NCBI RefSeq assembly: GCF_019222765.1
Contig: NZ_CP078145.1
Location: 3,224,001 to 3,288,000, forward strand
DNA length: 64,000 nucleotides
Direction of reading: 5' to 3'
DNA from: Nocardia iowensis
Lineage (GTDB): Bacteria; Actinomycetota; Actinomycetes; Mycobacteriales; Mycobacteriaceae
The translations under genes were made by a program, and so were the position numbers. This document shows positions 50,458 through 59,839 of this stretch, piece by piece (position 1 is the first letter of the stretch; each line of letters starts with the position of its first letter). Under the pieces are notes generated by a model. That model saw only the letters and a program-made list of their open reading frames with translations, was not told the DNA's origin and did no database searches.

Positions 50458-51185
50458 ACCCCGCGCCGCGCCTGTTGCTGCTGGACTTCGACGGAGTCAT
50501 CGCTGACTCGGTCGACGAATGTGCCGCCGTCACCTGGTTCGCGGACCAGGAGCCGTCACAGCTGTCGCTGCGGCAGCAATTCGAGGCCATCCCGCCGACG
50601 TTCGTCGACCGGTTCCACCAGCTACGCCCGTTCAGCCGGACCTTGGACGACTTCTTCGTCGCCAAGGCCGCGCCGGACGAGCCGGTCACCAGTCAGGCGG
50701 AGTTCGACCGCTTGAAGACCGCGATTTCGGATGCCGAGCGCAGTGACTTCGTCGCCGCGGCCACCGCGGTGCGGCACCGTTGGCGAGCTACCCGCCGTGG
50801 CGAGTGGCTCGGCGCGCACACCGTCTTCGACGGCGTCGCGAGCACGTTGCGGCGCTACTCCGGCAACGTGTACGTCATCACGGCCAAGGACGCCGAATCG
50901 AGCATCGAGATTCTCGAGTATTTCGGCTTGGACAAACATGTCGCCGGCGTCATCGGCGACGTCAGCGACAAGGCGCTCGCGGCGCGGTGCCTGTGCCTGG
51001 GCCGTGGTGTGTCGACGGAGGAGGCGTTGTTCATCGACGACAACCTGACCAATGTCGCCCGGGTTCAGTCGGCAGGTGTGCCGAGCCGGTGGGCCCGGTG
51101 GGGCTGGACCACCGCCGAGCACGAATCCGCCGCGGTCGCACAGGGACTCGTTGCGATGGAGCTGGCGGAATTGGCCACGCTATGA
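50454..51185 (+). CDS. HAD-family phosphatase-like hydrolase
   Basis: A 243-residue HAD hydrolase. Motif I is LLLLDFDGVIADSV with nucleophile Asp11 and Asp13; motif II is VYVITAKDAES; motif III/IV is TEEALFIDDNLTNVARV. It resembles phosphoglycolate-phosphatase-type HADs with a helical cap. It is coupled to the PfpI gene by the ATGA-type overlap and is the last enzyme gene before the LysR gene. Its substrate, likely a phosphorylated small molecule, is unknown. Confidence 0.85.
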   Translation: MNPAPRLLLLDFDGVIADSVDECAAVTWFADQEPSQLSLRQQFEAIPPTFVDRFHQLRPFSRTLDDFFVAKAAPDEPVTSQAEFDRLKTAISDAERSDFVAAATAVRHRWRATRRGEWLGAHTVFDGVASTLRRYSGNVYVITAKDAESSIEILEYFGLDKHVAGVIGDVSDKALAARCLCLGRGVSTEEALFIDDNLTNVARVQSAGVPSRWARWGWTTAEHESAAVAQGLVAMELAELATL

Positions 51186-51231
51186 GGTGAAGTCGGTGAG
51201 TCAGGCGGCGTCGGTCGGCGAGACTGGGGGC

Positions 51232-52188
51232 ATGACAGTGGACAAGCCACCGGCCTTGGATGTGCTGCGGACGTTCCTCGCGGTCTACCGGACCGGAACG
51301 TTCACCGGCGCCGCCAAACTCCTCGCGGTTACCCAGCCCACCGTCACCAACCACATCGGTGCGCTCGAACGCCAGCTCGGAAGGGAGCTGTTCGAACGCA
51401 CCGCCGTCGGCGTGACCCCCACCGCCTACGCGCACGAGATGGCCGCCGCGTTCGGTGACCAGCTCGACCAGATCGACCGGTTCTTCCTCGACGAGATCGC
51501 CGAGGCCGGAATCGTACGGACGATTCATCTCGGCGGACCCGCCGAGTTCACCACGAGTTGCCTGATCCCGGCGCTGGCGCCGTACGGCGACCAGCTGCCC
51601 CGCATCGAGATGGAATTCGGCGATTTCGCCGAGCTCATCGCCGCCCTCACCAGCGGTCGGCTCGACCTGGTGGTCTCGACGCTTCGTCCGCGCGACGAGG
51701 CCGTGCTGGCCCGGCCGATCGCCGATGAGGAATTCTGGCTGGTGTGCGCCCCGCAACTGGCGCCGGCCATCCTGGATCTGGACAGTATCCGGCAGCTGCC
51801 GGTGGTGACCTACCATCGCAGTCTGCCGATTGTGCGCCGCTATTGGACGACCATTTTCGGTGAGCTGCCGGATCTGCGGTTGCGGGCTGTCCTGCCGAAC
51901 CTTTTCGCGTTGCAGGCCGCGGTCGTGCACGGCCTCGGAATGAGTGTGCTGCCGAGCTATCTGGTGCACGACCAGGTGGCCGCCGGAAATCTGGTCCGGC
52001 TCGACACCACCGACATCGCACCGTTGAACACGTTGTACCTCGCCGCCCGGACGGCCGATCTCAACCGGAGATCCGGACTGCGCAACGCGGCGGCGCTGAT
52101 CGTCGAGGCCGTGAAGAAGCACCAGAACGCCATTACCCCGAAGTCGGTCGGTTACGGCGACAATCGGGGGAACCGAAGCGGTCGATGA
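51232..52188 (+). CDS. LysR-family transcriptional regulator
   Basis: A 318-residue regulator. The winged HTH is LDVLRTFLAVYRTGTFTGAA with KLLAVTQPTVTNHIGALERQ; the C-terminal periplasmic-binding-like domain includes IHLGGPAEFTTSCLIPALAP and LGMSVLPSYLV. ATG 51232 is used after CTGGGGG. It is 46 bases from the HAD gene and 103 before the third DJ-1 gene, on the same strand. It is the probable regulator of this cluster. Confidence 0.85.
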   Translation: MTVDKPPALDVLRTFLAVYRTGTFTGAAKLLAVTQPTVTNHIGALERQLGRELFERTAVGVTPTAYAHEMAAAFGDQLDQIDRFFLDEIAEAGIVRTIHLGGPAEFTTSCLIPALAPYGDQLPRIEMEFGDFAELIAALTSGRLDLVVSTLRPRDEAVLARPIADEEFWLVCAPQLAPAILDLDSIRQLPVVTYHRSLPIVRRYWTTIFGELPDLRLRAVLPNLFALQAAVVHGLGMSVLPSYLVHDQVAAGNLVRLDTTDIAPLNTLYLAARTADLNRRSGLRNAAALIVEAVKKHQNAITPKSVGYGDNRGNRSGR

Positions 52189-52291
52189 GGGCCATAAACA
52201 ATCTGATCGGCCGCCACGCCCACTCGTCGCTACAGTCGGATTTTGCGGGCTAGAACCGCATTCCACCAACTCCATCCGGGGGCCATCAGCA

Positions 52292-52969
52292 ATGAGCACC
52301 AAACGCGTTCTGTTCTTCCTGACCAGCCACGACGATCTCGGCGGAATTCGCAAGACCGGCTTCTACGTCCACGAGGCCGCGCGCCCGTGGAAGATACTGA
52401 CCGAAGCCGGATATACCGTCGACCTCGCCTCGGTGCAGGGCGGGGTGCCGCCGCAGGACGGTCGCGACCCCGACGATCCCGGCCAGGAGGAATTCTTCGC
52501 CGACCCGCGCATCGCGGCACAACTCGCCGACACGAAGACCCCTGCCGACTACGACCCGGCCGACTACGAGGCCGTCGTCTACGTCGGCGGCCACGGCACC
52601 ATGTTCGACTTCCCGGGCAACGCGGCGCTGGCCGAGTTCTCGGCCAAGGTTTATGAAAACGGTGGTGTTGTCGCCGCGGTGTGTCACGGTCCCGCCGGAC
52701 TGCTCGACATCAAGCTTTCCGAAGGTGACTACCTCGTCTCGGGTAAGAAGCTGACCAGCTTCACCAACGAGGAGGAAGCCGCCGTCGGCCTGACCGATGT
52801 CGTTCCGCTCCTGTTGGAAACCGCACTCACCGAGCGCGGCGCCATCCACCAGCCGGCCGCCAACTTCACCGACAACGTCGTCGTGGACGGCCGCCTGGTA
52901 ACCGGTCAGAATCCCGCCTCCGCCAATAGTTTCGGTGAGGCGATCGTCAAGGCGCTGGCGAATCGCTGA
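52292..52969 (+). CDS. DJ-1/PfpI-superfamily protein, Hsp31-like (third of three)
   Basis: A 225-residue protein with all the usual Hsp31/class-I-amidotransferase features: Glu in TGFYVHEAARPWKIL, VVYVGGHGTMFDFPGNAALA and the nucleophile Cys in VVAAVCHGPAGLLDI. It keeps the His that the first copy lacks. ATG 52292 follows CCGGGGG. It is separated from the other two by the LysR gene and converges with the ABC importer operon, 16 bases between. Confidence 0.85.
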   Translation: MSTKRVLFFLTSHDDLGGIRKTGFYVHEAARPWKILTEAGYTVDLASVQGGVPPQDGRDPDDPGQEEFFADPRIAAQLADTKTPADYDPADYEAVVYVGGHGTMFDFPGNAALAEFSAKVYENGGVVAAVCHGPAGLLDIKLSEGDYLVSGKKLTSFTNEEEAAVGLTDVVPLLLETALTERGAIHQPAANFTDNVVVDGRLVTGQNPASANSFGEAIVKALANR

Positions 52970-52986
52970 CCGGTCGTGAAAACCGC

Positions 52987-53973
52987 CTACTCGATGAGCT
53001 TTTCGCTCTTCAGCCAGTCGTAGGCGACATCGGCGGGGTCCTCGCCATCGATGTCGACGCGACCGTTGAGGTCCTGCATCAGCTCATCGGTGAGGTGGTC
53101 GGAGATAGTCCCGAGCAGCGGCCGTATCGAGGGGTGGCGGTCGATGACGGCGCCGCGTACGACCGCCGTGCCGCTGTAGGGCAGGAAGAATTTCTTGTCG
53201 TCATCGAGGACGACGAGGTTCAGGTTTTTGACTCGACCGTCGGTGGTGTAGATCATGCCGAAATTACAGGGGGCGCCCTTGGCCGTCGCGGTATAGACGA
53301 CCCCGGCATCCATTCGAGTGACGTTACCGGAGGGGACGCCATTCGGATCGTTGTAGGGGATCCCATATTTCAGCAGCATCGGAATGAAACCATCGGAGCG
53401 GCTGAAGAATTCGTCGTCGACGCAGAATGTCCGGTCGGGGACCGGCAGCGCCGCCACGTCGGAGAGTGAGCGCACGCGCAGGCGTTCGGCATTCGGCGTC
53501 GACGCGCCGAATGCGTAGGTGTCGTTGAAGTTGGCGGGCGGCAGCCACTCCAGATTGTGGTCGCGCTGTTCGAGGTCGTGGACGCGCTGCCAGAGTTCGG
53601 TCGGGTCCGTGATCGTCTCGGTCTGGTTGTGGTAGTTGACCCAGCCGGTGCCGGTGTACTCCCAGAGCACGTCGGCGTCGCCGTTGAGTTGGGCCTGTCG
53701 AGACGATGCGGAACCCGGTGCGCCGGTCAGGTCTTTCACCTCGGCGCCTGCCGCGGCCAGGTACGTTGCGGTGATCTTGCCAAGCAGCACGCCCTCGGTG
53801 AAGCTCTTCGAGGTGACGACCAGCTTCGCGCCGTCCAGTGGCTGTGCACCATCCGGCAGACGCGCGTCGTGAAATGTTCCGGATGAGCTGACCAGACCGC
53901 ACCCGGCCAGCGTCGGCATTGTCACGACGAGGGCGCACAGCAGCGTGACCAGTTGGACGCGTGACGTTTTCAT
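52987..53973 (-). CDS. Substrate-binding lipoprotein of an OpuC/ProU-type importer
   Basis: A 328-residue lipoprotein with lipobox LAGC near residue 25. It has the glycine-betaine/choline-binding fold: LVVTSKSFTEGVLLGKITAT, GDADVLWEYTGTGWVNY, WLPPANFNDTYAFGAS and FCVDDEFFSRSDGF. Aromatic residues such as those in the ligand box are present. It ends a four-gene leftward operon and overlaps the permease gene by 4 bases. The substrate could be betaine, choline, carnitine or ergothioneine. Confidence 0.85.
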   Translation of the reverse strand: MKTSRVQLVTLLCALVVTMPTLAGCGLVSSSGTFHDARLPDGAQPLDGAKLVVTSKSFTEGVLLGKITATYLAAAGAEVKDLTGAPGSASSRQAQLNGDADVLWEYTGTGWVNYHNQTETITDPTELWQRVHDLEQRDHNLEWLPPANFNDTYAFGASTPNAERLRVRSLSDVAALPVPDRTFCVDDEFFSRSDGFIPMLLKYGIPYNDPNGVPSGNVTRMDAGVVYTATAKGAPCNFGMIYTTDGRVKNLNLVVLDDDKKFFLPYSGTAVVRGAVIDRHPSIRPLLGTISDHLTDELMQDLNGRVDIDGEDPADVAYDWLKSEKLIE

Positions 53974-54707
53974 GAGATGCCTCGCGGCGTCGCGGCGAGT
54001 TCGACGAGCCTGCCGAGCCAGTCGATGATCAATGCGAGCAGCCCGACGAGGATCGCACCGGAGATGAGCAGCTTGGGCAGGAAGAGGGTGACACCGGTGG
54101 TGATCAGCGTGCCGAGGCTGGTCGCGCCGATGAAGGTGCTCAGCGTCGCGGTACCCACCAGAATGACCAGCGCGGTGCGCACGCCGTTGAGGATCACCGG
54201 CACCGCGAGCGGCAGCTCGACCTGGAACAGCGTTCTGGCACCGGAGAAGCCGATGCCGCGCGACGCCTCGATCGTGCGCTGATCCACCTGACGCAGCCCG
54301 ACGATGGTGTTCTGCAGGATCGGCAGGATCGCGTACACGACGAGACCGACGATCGCCGTGCGGAATCCGGTGCCCAACCAGAAGGTGAACAGCACGAGCA
54401 GGCCGACGGCGGGCGCGGCCTGGCCGATATTGGCGAAATTGACGGCGATCGGCTCGAGCCGCTTCAACGCGGGACGGGTGAGTGCGATGCCGAGCGGAAT
54501 AGCGACGACGACCACGATCAGCGTGGCCACCACGGTCAGCTTGACGTGTTCGAGGATCGTGGTCTGCAAGTTGGCCCAACCCAGCGACGCCTGCTCGGTG
54601 GGCGTGAACGTCGCCGACCGATACCAGAGGGCGTATCCGACACCCAGGACACCGATGATGATCGGCTCGAACCACACGTCGATCGGGATGCGGCGCAGCC
54701 GATTCAC
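53970..54707 (-). CDS. Osmoprotectant-type ABC permease
   Basis: A 245-residue permease with about six helices and the EAA-like loop (IEASRGIGFSGARTLFQVEL, PLAVPVILNGV). The start GTG 54707 overlaps the stop of the ATPase gene. It belongs to the BPD_transp_1 family and pairs with the second permease at 55975 around one ATPase, as in OpuC systems. A long N-terminal region before the first helix is absent. Confidence 0.85.
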   Translation of the reverse strand: MNRLRRIPIDVWFEPIIIGVLGVGYALWYRSATFTPTEQASLGWANLQTTILEHVKLTVVATLIVVVVAIPLGIALTRPALKRLEPIAVNFANIGQAAPAVGLLVLFTFWLGTGFRTAIVGLVVYAILPILQNTIVGLRQVDQRTIEASRGIGFSGARTLFQVELPLAVPVILNGVRTALVILVGTATLSTFIGATSLGTLITTGVTLFLPKLLISGAILVGLLALIIDWLGRLVELAATPRGIS

Positions 54708-55978
54708 GACGGCCCGGCCGATCCGGGTTCGTCGTCGGCGGCGACCACCGGCGTCGGTGCCGGATCGGTGCCGTCGACGTACGTTTCGTACGACAGGTCC
54801 GCCTCTTCGGAGCGCACGTCGGCGAGCTTGGTCTGGATCGTCTCGGTCACCGAACCGATGCTGAGCGAGCCGACGACCGCGCCGCGGCCATCGGTGACGA
54901 GGGCGGCGCCTTGGCTGGCCGCGAGCATGGCGTCGAGCGCGTCGTTGAGGGTGGAGGACCGCGCGACGACGGGCAATCGCCGATCGAGGAAGTCCGAGAC
55001 CTCCGGTTTGGTCGCCACTTCCGCGAGGGAGGGCCACGATCGCGGCCGCCCGGCCTCGTCTACGACGACGACCCAGGTGTGTCCGGCGGCCTTCGCACGT
55101 TCGATCACCGGCCGCGCCGGCTCACCGACCCGCGCGGTGATCACCTTGTCGTAAGCGACGTCACGCACCCGTGACACGGTCAGATACGCCAGCTTCGCGC
55201 CGGAACCGACGAACTCCTCCACGAACGGCGTTGCCGGGTCGGTGAGGATTTCCTCCGGGCGCGCGTACTGCTCGACGTGACCGCCCTCGGACAGGATGAG
55301 CACCTTGTCGCCGAGCTTGGTGGCCTCCTCGAAGTCGTGCGTGACGATGACGATGGTCTTGCCGAGTTCGTGCTGGATCGCGATCAGGCTGTCCTGCAAC
55401 CGAACCCGGGTGATCGGATCGACCGCGCCGAACGGCTCGTCCATCAGCAGCACCGGCGGGTCCGCCGCGAGCGCGCGGGCGACGCCGACCCGCTGCTGTT
55501 GTCCACCGGACATGTCCTTCGGCAGTCGGTCGGCGAAGGTTGCCGGGTCCAGGCCGACCAGGTCGAGCAGGTACTCGGTGCGGTCGGCGATCCGCTTCTT
55601 GTCCCACCCGAGCACTCGGGGAATGGCACCGACGTTCTTGGCAACCGACCAGTGCGGGAAAAGTCCGCCGGACTGGATGACGTACCCGATCGACTGCCGC
55701 AGCTTGTCGGGATCCTCCCTGGTGACGTCGCGACCGCCGATGAAGATCCGGCCTTCGGTCGGCTCGATCAGCCGGTTGATCATTTTCAGGGTGGTCGTCT
55801 TGCCGCAGCCGGACGGGCCGACGAACGCGACGATATCGCCTGCTTCGATCTCCAGGTCGAGACGCTCGACGGCGGGCTTGTCCTGGCCCCGATAGCGTTT
55901 GACGACCGAATCCAGGTGGATAGGCGCACCGGTCACATTGCGCTCCGGAGCGGGCTGACTGGTCACAGCATCGGTCAT
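54704..55978 (-). CDS. Osmoprotectant-type ABC ATPase with CBS domains
   Basis: A 424-residue ATPase. Walker A is FVGPSGCGKTTTLKMINRLI, the signature MSGGQQQRVGVARALAADPP and Walker B LLMDEPFGAVDP. Residues 290-400 are two CBS domains (HTWVVVVDEAGRPRSWPSLA, TLNDALDAMLAASQGAALVT), typical of OpuA/ProV, where they sense ionic strength. It drives both permeases. Its start ATG 55978 overlaps the end of the second permease gene by 4 bases. Confidence 0.9.
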   Translation of the reverse strand: MTDAVTSQPAPERNVTGAPIHLDSVVKRYRGQDKPAVERLDLEIEAGDIVAFVGPSGCGKTTTLKMINRLIEPTEGRIFIGGRDVTREDPDKLRQSIGYVIQSGGLFPHWSVAKNVGAIPRVLGWDKKRIADRTEYLLDLVGLDPATFADRLPKDMSGGQQQRVGVARALAADPPVLLMDEPFGAVDPITRVRLQDSLIAIQHELGKTIVIVTHDFEEATKLGDKVLILSEGGHVEQYARPEEILTDPATPFVEEFVGSGAKLAYLTVSRVRDVAYDKVITARVGEPARPVIERAKAAGHTWVVVVDEAGRPRSWPSLAEVATKPEVSDFLDRRLPVVARSSTLNDALDAMLAASQGAALVTDGRGAVVGSLSIGSVTETIQTKLADVRSEEADLSYETYVDGTDPAPTPVVAADDEPGSAGPS

Positions 55979-56619
55979 GACAGTCCCTTTGCGATCGTGA
56001 GCCGGCCGAGCAGTACGAGCAGCGCGTCGAACACCAACGCGATGAGGACGATGAGGATGGTGCCGGTCAGCGCCATTTCGAGGGCGTTGGCGCCACCGAG
56101 TCGGGAAAGACCGTTGAAGATCAGCGATCCGAGACCGGGGCCGAGCACATAGGCGACGATGGCGCCGACGCCGACAATCATCTGCGTGGACACCCGGATG
56201 CCGGTGAGGATCACCGGCCAGGCAATCGGCAATTCGACGGTGAGCAGAATGCGCCATCGGGAAAAGCCGATGCCGCGGGCGGATTCGACAATCGAGGCGG
56301 GCACCGACCGCAACCCGACGATCGCGTTGCCGATCACCGGCAACGCCGCGAAGAACGCCAGCATGATGAAGGACGGGACCACGCCGAGTCCGAAGGGGAC
56401 CAGCAGCAACGCCAACAGCGCCAGCGAGGGAATCGTCAGCGCGACCCGGCTCGAGGTCAGCGAGAGTGCGGCCAACAGCGGGAGCCTATATACCGCGACG
56501 GCGATGAGGACAGCGGCAACAGTTCCGACCAAGACCGTCTGAAACGCCAGGGAGGCATGTTGATACGTGAGAAACGCCAGAAATTCTCCACGTCCACGGA
56601 TGTAGCTCCATAAGTTCAC
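55975..56619 (-). CDS. Osmoprotectant-type ABC permease, second subunit
   Basis: A 214-residue permease with about five or six helices (LAALSLTSSRVALTIPSLAL, LALLLVPFGLGVVPSFIMLA) and the EAA loop ESARGIGFSRWRILLTVELP. It is the first gene of the four-gene operon, whose order is permease, ATPase, permease, binding protein. Its ATG 56619 lies 145 bases downstream of the end of the leftward TauD gene, so they may share a transcript. Confidence 0.85.
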   Translation of the reverse strand: MNLWSYIRGRGEFLAFLTYQHASLAFQTVLVGTVAAVLIAVAVYRLPLLAALSLTSSRVALTIPSLALLALLLVPFGLGVVPSFIMLAFFAALPVIGNAIVGLRSVPASIVESARGIGFSRWRILLTVELPIAWPVILTGIRVSTQMIVGVGAIVAYVLGPGLGSLIFNGLSRLGGANALEMALTGTILIVLIALVFDALLVLLGRLTIAKGLS

Positions 56620-56764
56620 GCGATTCCCATCGTCAGGCGTACCTGTATGCGCGTAGTAACCGGGCGCGAGCCGTCAAAGATTAATCGATACGGCGCGTTC
56701 GGCGGCGGAGGGCGCGCGGCGGGCGAATCGTCGGATTGTCGCGCTCATTTCGCGCGGCGGAACG

Positions 56765-57703
56765 TTATGCCGCTCGCGTCCGGGTGTCGACAGGCGAGTA
56801 GTACTCGGCGTTGCCCGCGATCACGGTGCTCGACGCGCCGTCGACGCCGACCGGAACGTTGCCGGCCAGCGTGATGCGGGTCAGCCTGCGGTGCTCGCTG
56901 CCGTCGTAGTCATCGATGGCGTAGTGCTGCGTGGCGTGGTTGTCCCAGATGGCGACGTCACCGAGGGACCAATTCCAGCGGGTGGTGTGTTCCAAGCGCG
57001 TCACCCGGTCCTGGAACAGCCGGAACAGCGCCTGCGACTCGTTGCTCGGCAGGCCGACGATCTGCTTCACGAAGCACCCCAGCAACAGGGCACGCTCGCC
57101 GGTCTCCGGGTGCACATGGACCACAGGGTGTTCGGTCTCGAAATACTTGGACTCGAACTCACGACGGTAGGCCCTGGTGTTCTCGTCTGGGTGGTCCTCC
57201 GCGTCGGCGGCGTAGTCGTACTGGTTGGTGTGGCGCGCGCGCAGACTCTCGGCCAGCCGCTGCAGCGGTTCCGGCAGCGAGTTGTACGCGGCGACGGTCG
57301 AGGCCCAGGTGGTCGAGCCGCCGTAGCTGGGCAGCGCGACCGCGCGCAGGATCGATGCCTTCGGAACCCGATCGACGAAGGTGACATCGGTGTGCCACGT
57401 ATTGGCCCGACTGTGCCGGGAATCGATCGCCAAGCTCTTCACCCCCGCCGAGGTGACAGTCGGGTGCGGGGTAGTCGGACTGCCGAGCAGCTGCGCGAAT
57501 TCGTACTGCCCGTCCTCCGTCAACTGATGCTGCCCGCGAAAAAAGATCACCTTGTGCTCGTGCAGTGCCGCACGGATGGCGGCAACAGTCTCCCCGTCCA
57601 ACTCCCCACCCAGCCGGACCCCCTCGATCCGCGCACCAATGTGCGCCCCGAGCTTGACCACCCGCACACCGGCCCCGCTCTCACCTGTGTAATCGACAGA
57701 CAT
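56765..57703 (-). CDS. TauD/TfdA-family Fe(II)/2-oxoglutarate dioxygenase
   Basis: A 312-residue dioxygenase. The iron facial triad is in NTWHTDVTF (His and Asp) and a later His in [12 protein letters not shown], and the 2-oxoglutarate Arg is in [10 protein letters not shown]. Members hydroxylate taurine, alkylsulfonates, carnitine precursors or peptidyl amino acids. It lies just upstream of the OpuC-type importer on the same strand, so it could oxidise the imported quaternary amine. That link is inference. Confidence 0.85.
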   Translation of the reverse strand: MSVDYTGESGAGVRVVKLGAHIGARIEGVRLGGELDGETVAAIRAALHEHKVIFFRGQHQLTEDGQYEFAQLLGSPTTPHPTVTSAGVKSLAIDSRHSRANTWHTDVTFVDRVPKASILRAVALPSYGGSTTWASTVAAYNSLPEPLQRLAESLRARHTNQYDYAADAEDHPDENTRAYRREFESKYFETEHPVVHVHPETGERALLLGCFVKQIVGLPSNESQALFRLFQDRVTRLEHTTRWNWSLGDVAIWDNHATQHYAIDDYDGSEHRRLTRITLAGNVPVGVDGASSTVIAGNAEYYSPVDTRTRAA

Positions 57704-57813
57704 ACAAGGCCTTTCGCTCCACCCTGACAGTTGCTTCAGACGAAACCACTCCCGGCTCCGGTACGACCACCATTACGGTCACCCAGATCCGAACGGGCGG
57801 GGTGGAAGTCCGT

Positions 57814-58743
57814 TCAGGCTGGTTCGGGATTGGGGCGGTAGAGGTCGGGCTCGAGGTAGATGACGTTTGCGGTGGGGACGGCGGCGCGGACGCGGGCTTC
57901 GGCGGCGTCGATGGCGGTGGCGAGGTTGTTGATGGTGAGGTCGGGGCGGATGGCGACCTTGGCGGCGATGAGCAGTTCGTCGGGGGCGAGATATTCGGTG
58001 CGCAGGTGGATTACGCGGTCGATGTGGGTGCCGTCGACGAGGTTTGCGCGGATCGCGCGGTCTTCGTCGGGGGTGGCGCCCTCGCCGATGAGCAGGCTTT
58101 TCATCTCCACGATGAGGATTACGGCGATGGCGCCGAGCAGGATGCCGATCGCCAGCGTGCCGACGCCGTCCCAGCGTGGGTCCCCGGTCAGCACGGTCAA
58201 TCCGACACCGGTGAAGGCGAACGCGAGACCGACCAGCGCCCCGCTGTCTTCCAGCAGCACCACCGGCAGTTCGGGATTGCGCGAGGTACGGATGAACTGC
58301 CACCAGCTCCCGCGTCCCTTGAGCGGCTGGGATTCGCGCCGCGCGGTGAGCAGACTGAAGGTCTCCAACACCATCGCGATGAGCAGAATGGCGATCGCGA
58401 CCACCGGTGAGCTGAGCTCCTCGGGGCGGCGGATCTTGGTGATGCCCTCATCGATGGCGAACAGCGAGCCCATGGTGAACAGCACCAACGCGACCACAAA
58501 CGAGTAGAAGTAGCGATTGCGGCCGTAACCGAACTGGTGCACCGCGTCCGGGGGATGCGCGGCACGGCGCTTACCCAACAGCAACAGACCTTCGTTCGCG
58601 GTGTCGGCCAGCGAATGCATGGCCTCGGCCAGCATGGACGACGACCCCGTCAGCGCCGCGCCGACGAATTTCGCGAGCGTGATCCCGGCGTTGGCCGCCA
58701 ATGCGGCGAGGATTGCTGTGGTACTGCTGCCACCCGTGGACAT
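57814..58743 (-). CDS. Cation diffusion facilitator transporter
   Basis: A 309-residue CDF exporter with six helices and a C-terminal cytoplasmic domain. The metal-site motif is SMLAEAMHSLADTANEGLLL and LLEDSGALVGLAFAF carries the second site; FGYGRNRYFYSF follows the first pair. It should export Zn2+, Co2+ or a similar ion. ATG 58743 is chosen; the frame extends much further upstream, but across the divergent nitronate monooxygenase gene. No metal operator was seen. Confidence 0.85.
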   Translation of the reverse strand: MSTGGSSTTAILAALAANAGITLAKFVGAALTGSSSMLAEAMHSLADTANEGLLLLGKRRAAHPPDAVHQFGYGRNRYFYSFVVALVLFTMGSLFAIDEGITKIRRPEELSSPVVAIAILLIAMVLETFSLLTARRESQPLKGRGSWWQFIRTSRNPELPVVLLEDSGALVGLAFAFTGVGLTVLTGDPRWDGVGTLAIGILLGAIAVILIVEMKSLLIGEGATPDEDRAIRANLVDGTHIDRVIHLRTEYLAPDELLIAAKVAIRPDLTINNLATAIDAAEARVRAAVPTANVIYLEPDLYRPNPEPA

Positions 58744-58849
58744 GGACGCCAACGCTACCGGCGGCAGCGCGCCATCCCGCGCCGACACGGACCGGCGCCA
58801 CCAGTTCGCCACTGGCGGTGGCACGGCGCACTGTGTTGCCATAGTCGGC

Positions 58850-59839
58850 ATGACGTCGACTGGAGTGGAATCGCTCGGCGGGCTCGCCACTGCCTGGTCG
58901 AGGGGCATGGGACTGCGGGTGCCGTTGGTGAATGCCCCGATGGGCGGAGTCGCCGGTGGCCGGTTCGCCGCCGCGGTGACGGCCGCGGGCGGGTTGGGGA
59001 TGATCGGCATGGGCAGCGCCGGGTCGGCGCGGGCATTGGAGCGGGAGCTCCATCATTTGCGGGGTGTGCGTGGTCCATTCGGGATCGGACTGGTGGATTG
59101 GGTGGTCGCTGCCGAACCGGAACTGTTCGAGCTCGCCATGGCCGCCGCCCCGGCGTTGATCTCGGTGAGCTTCGGAACCGACCTGTCCTGGGTGGATCGT
59201 GTGCGGGATGCCGGAATTCGCACGGCCACACAGGTATACAACGTCGATGAGGCTCGGCGGGCCGAGGACGCTGGCATCGATGTCGTCGTCGCTCGCGGCG
59301 CCGAGGGTGGTGGGCACGGCGCGGCGGAGATGGCGACCTTACCGTTGCTGGATGCGGTCATCGGTGCCGTGTCGATTCCGGTACTGGCCGCGGGCGGTAT
59401 CGCGTCGCCGGCGAGCCTGGCCGGGATACTCGTCGCGGGTGCCAGTGGGGCGTGGCTCGGTACCAGTCTGGCCGCGTGTTCGGAATCGTTGCTGACCGAT
59501 GACGCCCGCCGGGCTCTGCTCGCGGCCGAGGGGACCGAAACGATCGTGACGCGAGCCTTCGACGTCGGCATGGAGTTGCCGTGGCCGGCCAGGTACTCCG
59601 CCCGGGTGCTGCGCAATGAGTTCGCCGACCGATGGACCGGCCGGGAACGGCGGCTGTCCGGCGACCGGCAGGCGAAACAAGCCCTGGCCACCGCGCTGGC
59701 CGCGGCGGACCCGAAGGTTGTTCCGGTCGACGCCGGAGAAGGGGTAGGGCTGGTCACCCGGGTGCAACCGGTAGGGGAGGCGATCGAGGAGTTGTGTGTC
59801 GGTGCCGCACGATTGCTCGACGACCGGAAACCGCGCTGA
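58850..59839 (+). CDS. Nitronate monooxygenase-like flavoprotein
   Basis: A 329-residue (beta/alpha)8 FMN enzyme of the NMO/2-nitropropane dioxygenase family. Diagnostic segments are LVNAPMGGVAGGRFAAAVTA, AAGGLGMIG, VVARGAEGGGHGAAEMATLP and PVLAAGGIASPASLAGIL. It probably oxidises nitronates, which detoxifies nitroalkanes. ATG 58850 is used. It is divergent from the CDF gene (106 bases) and lies 334 bases before narG. Confidence 0.85.
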   Translation: MTSTGVESLGGLATAWSRGMGLRVPLVNAPMGGVAGGRFAAAVTAAGGLGMIGMGSAGSARALERELHHLRGVRGPFGIGLVDWVVAAEPELFELAMAAAPALISVSFGTDLSWVDRVRDAGIRTATQVYNVDEARRAEDAGIDVVVARGAEGGGHGAAEMATLPLLDAVIGAVSIPVLAAGGIASPASLAGILVAGASGAWLGTSLAACSESLLTDDARRALLAAEGTETIVTRAFDVGMELPWPARYSARVLRNEFADRWTGRERRLSGDRQAKQALATALAAADPKVVPVDAGEGVGLVTRVQPVGEAIEELCVGAARLLDDRKPR

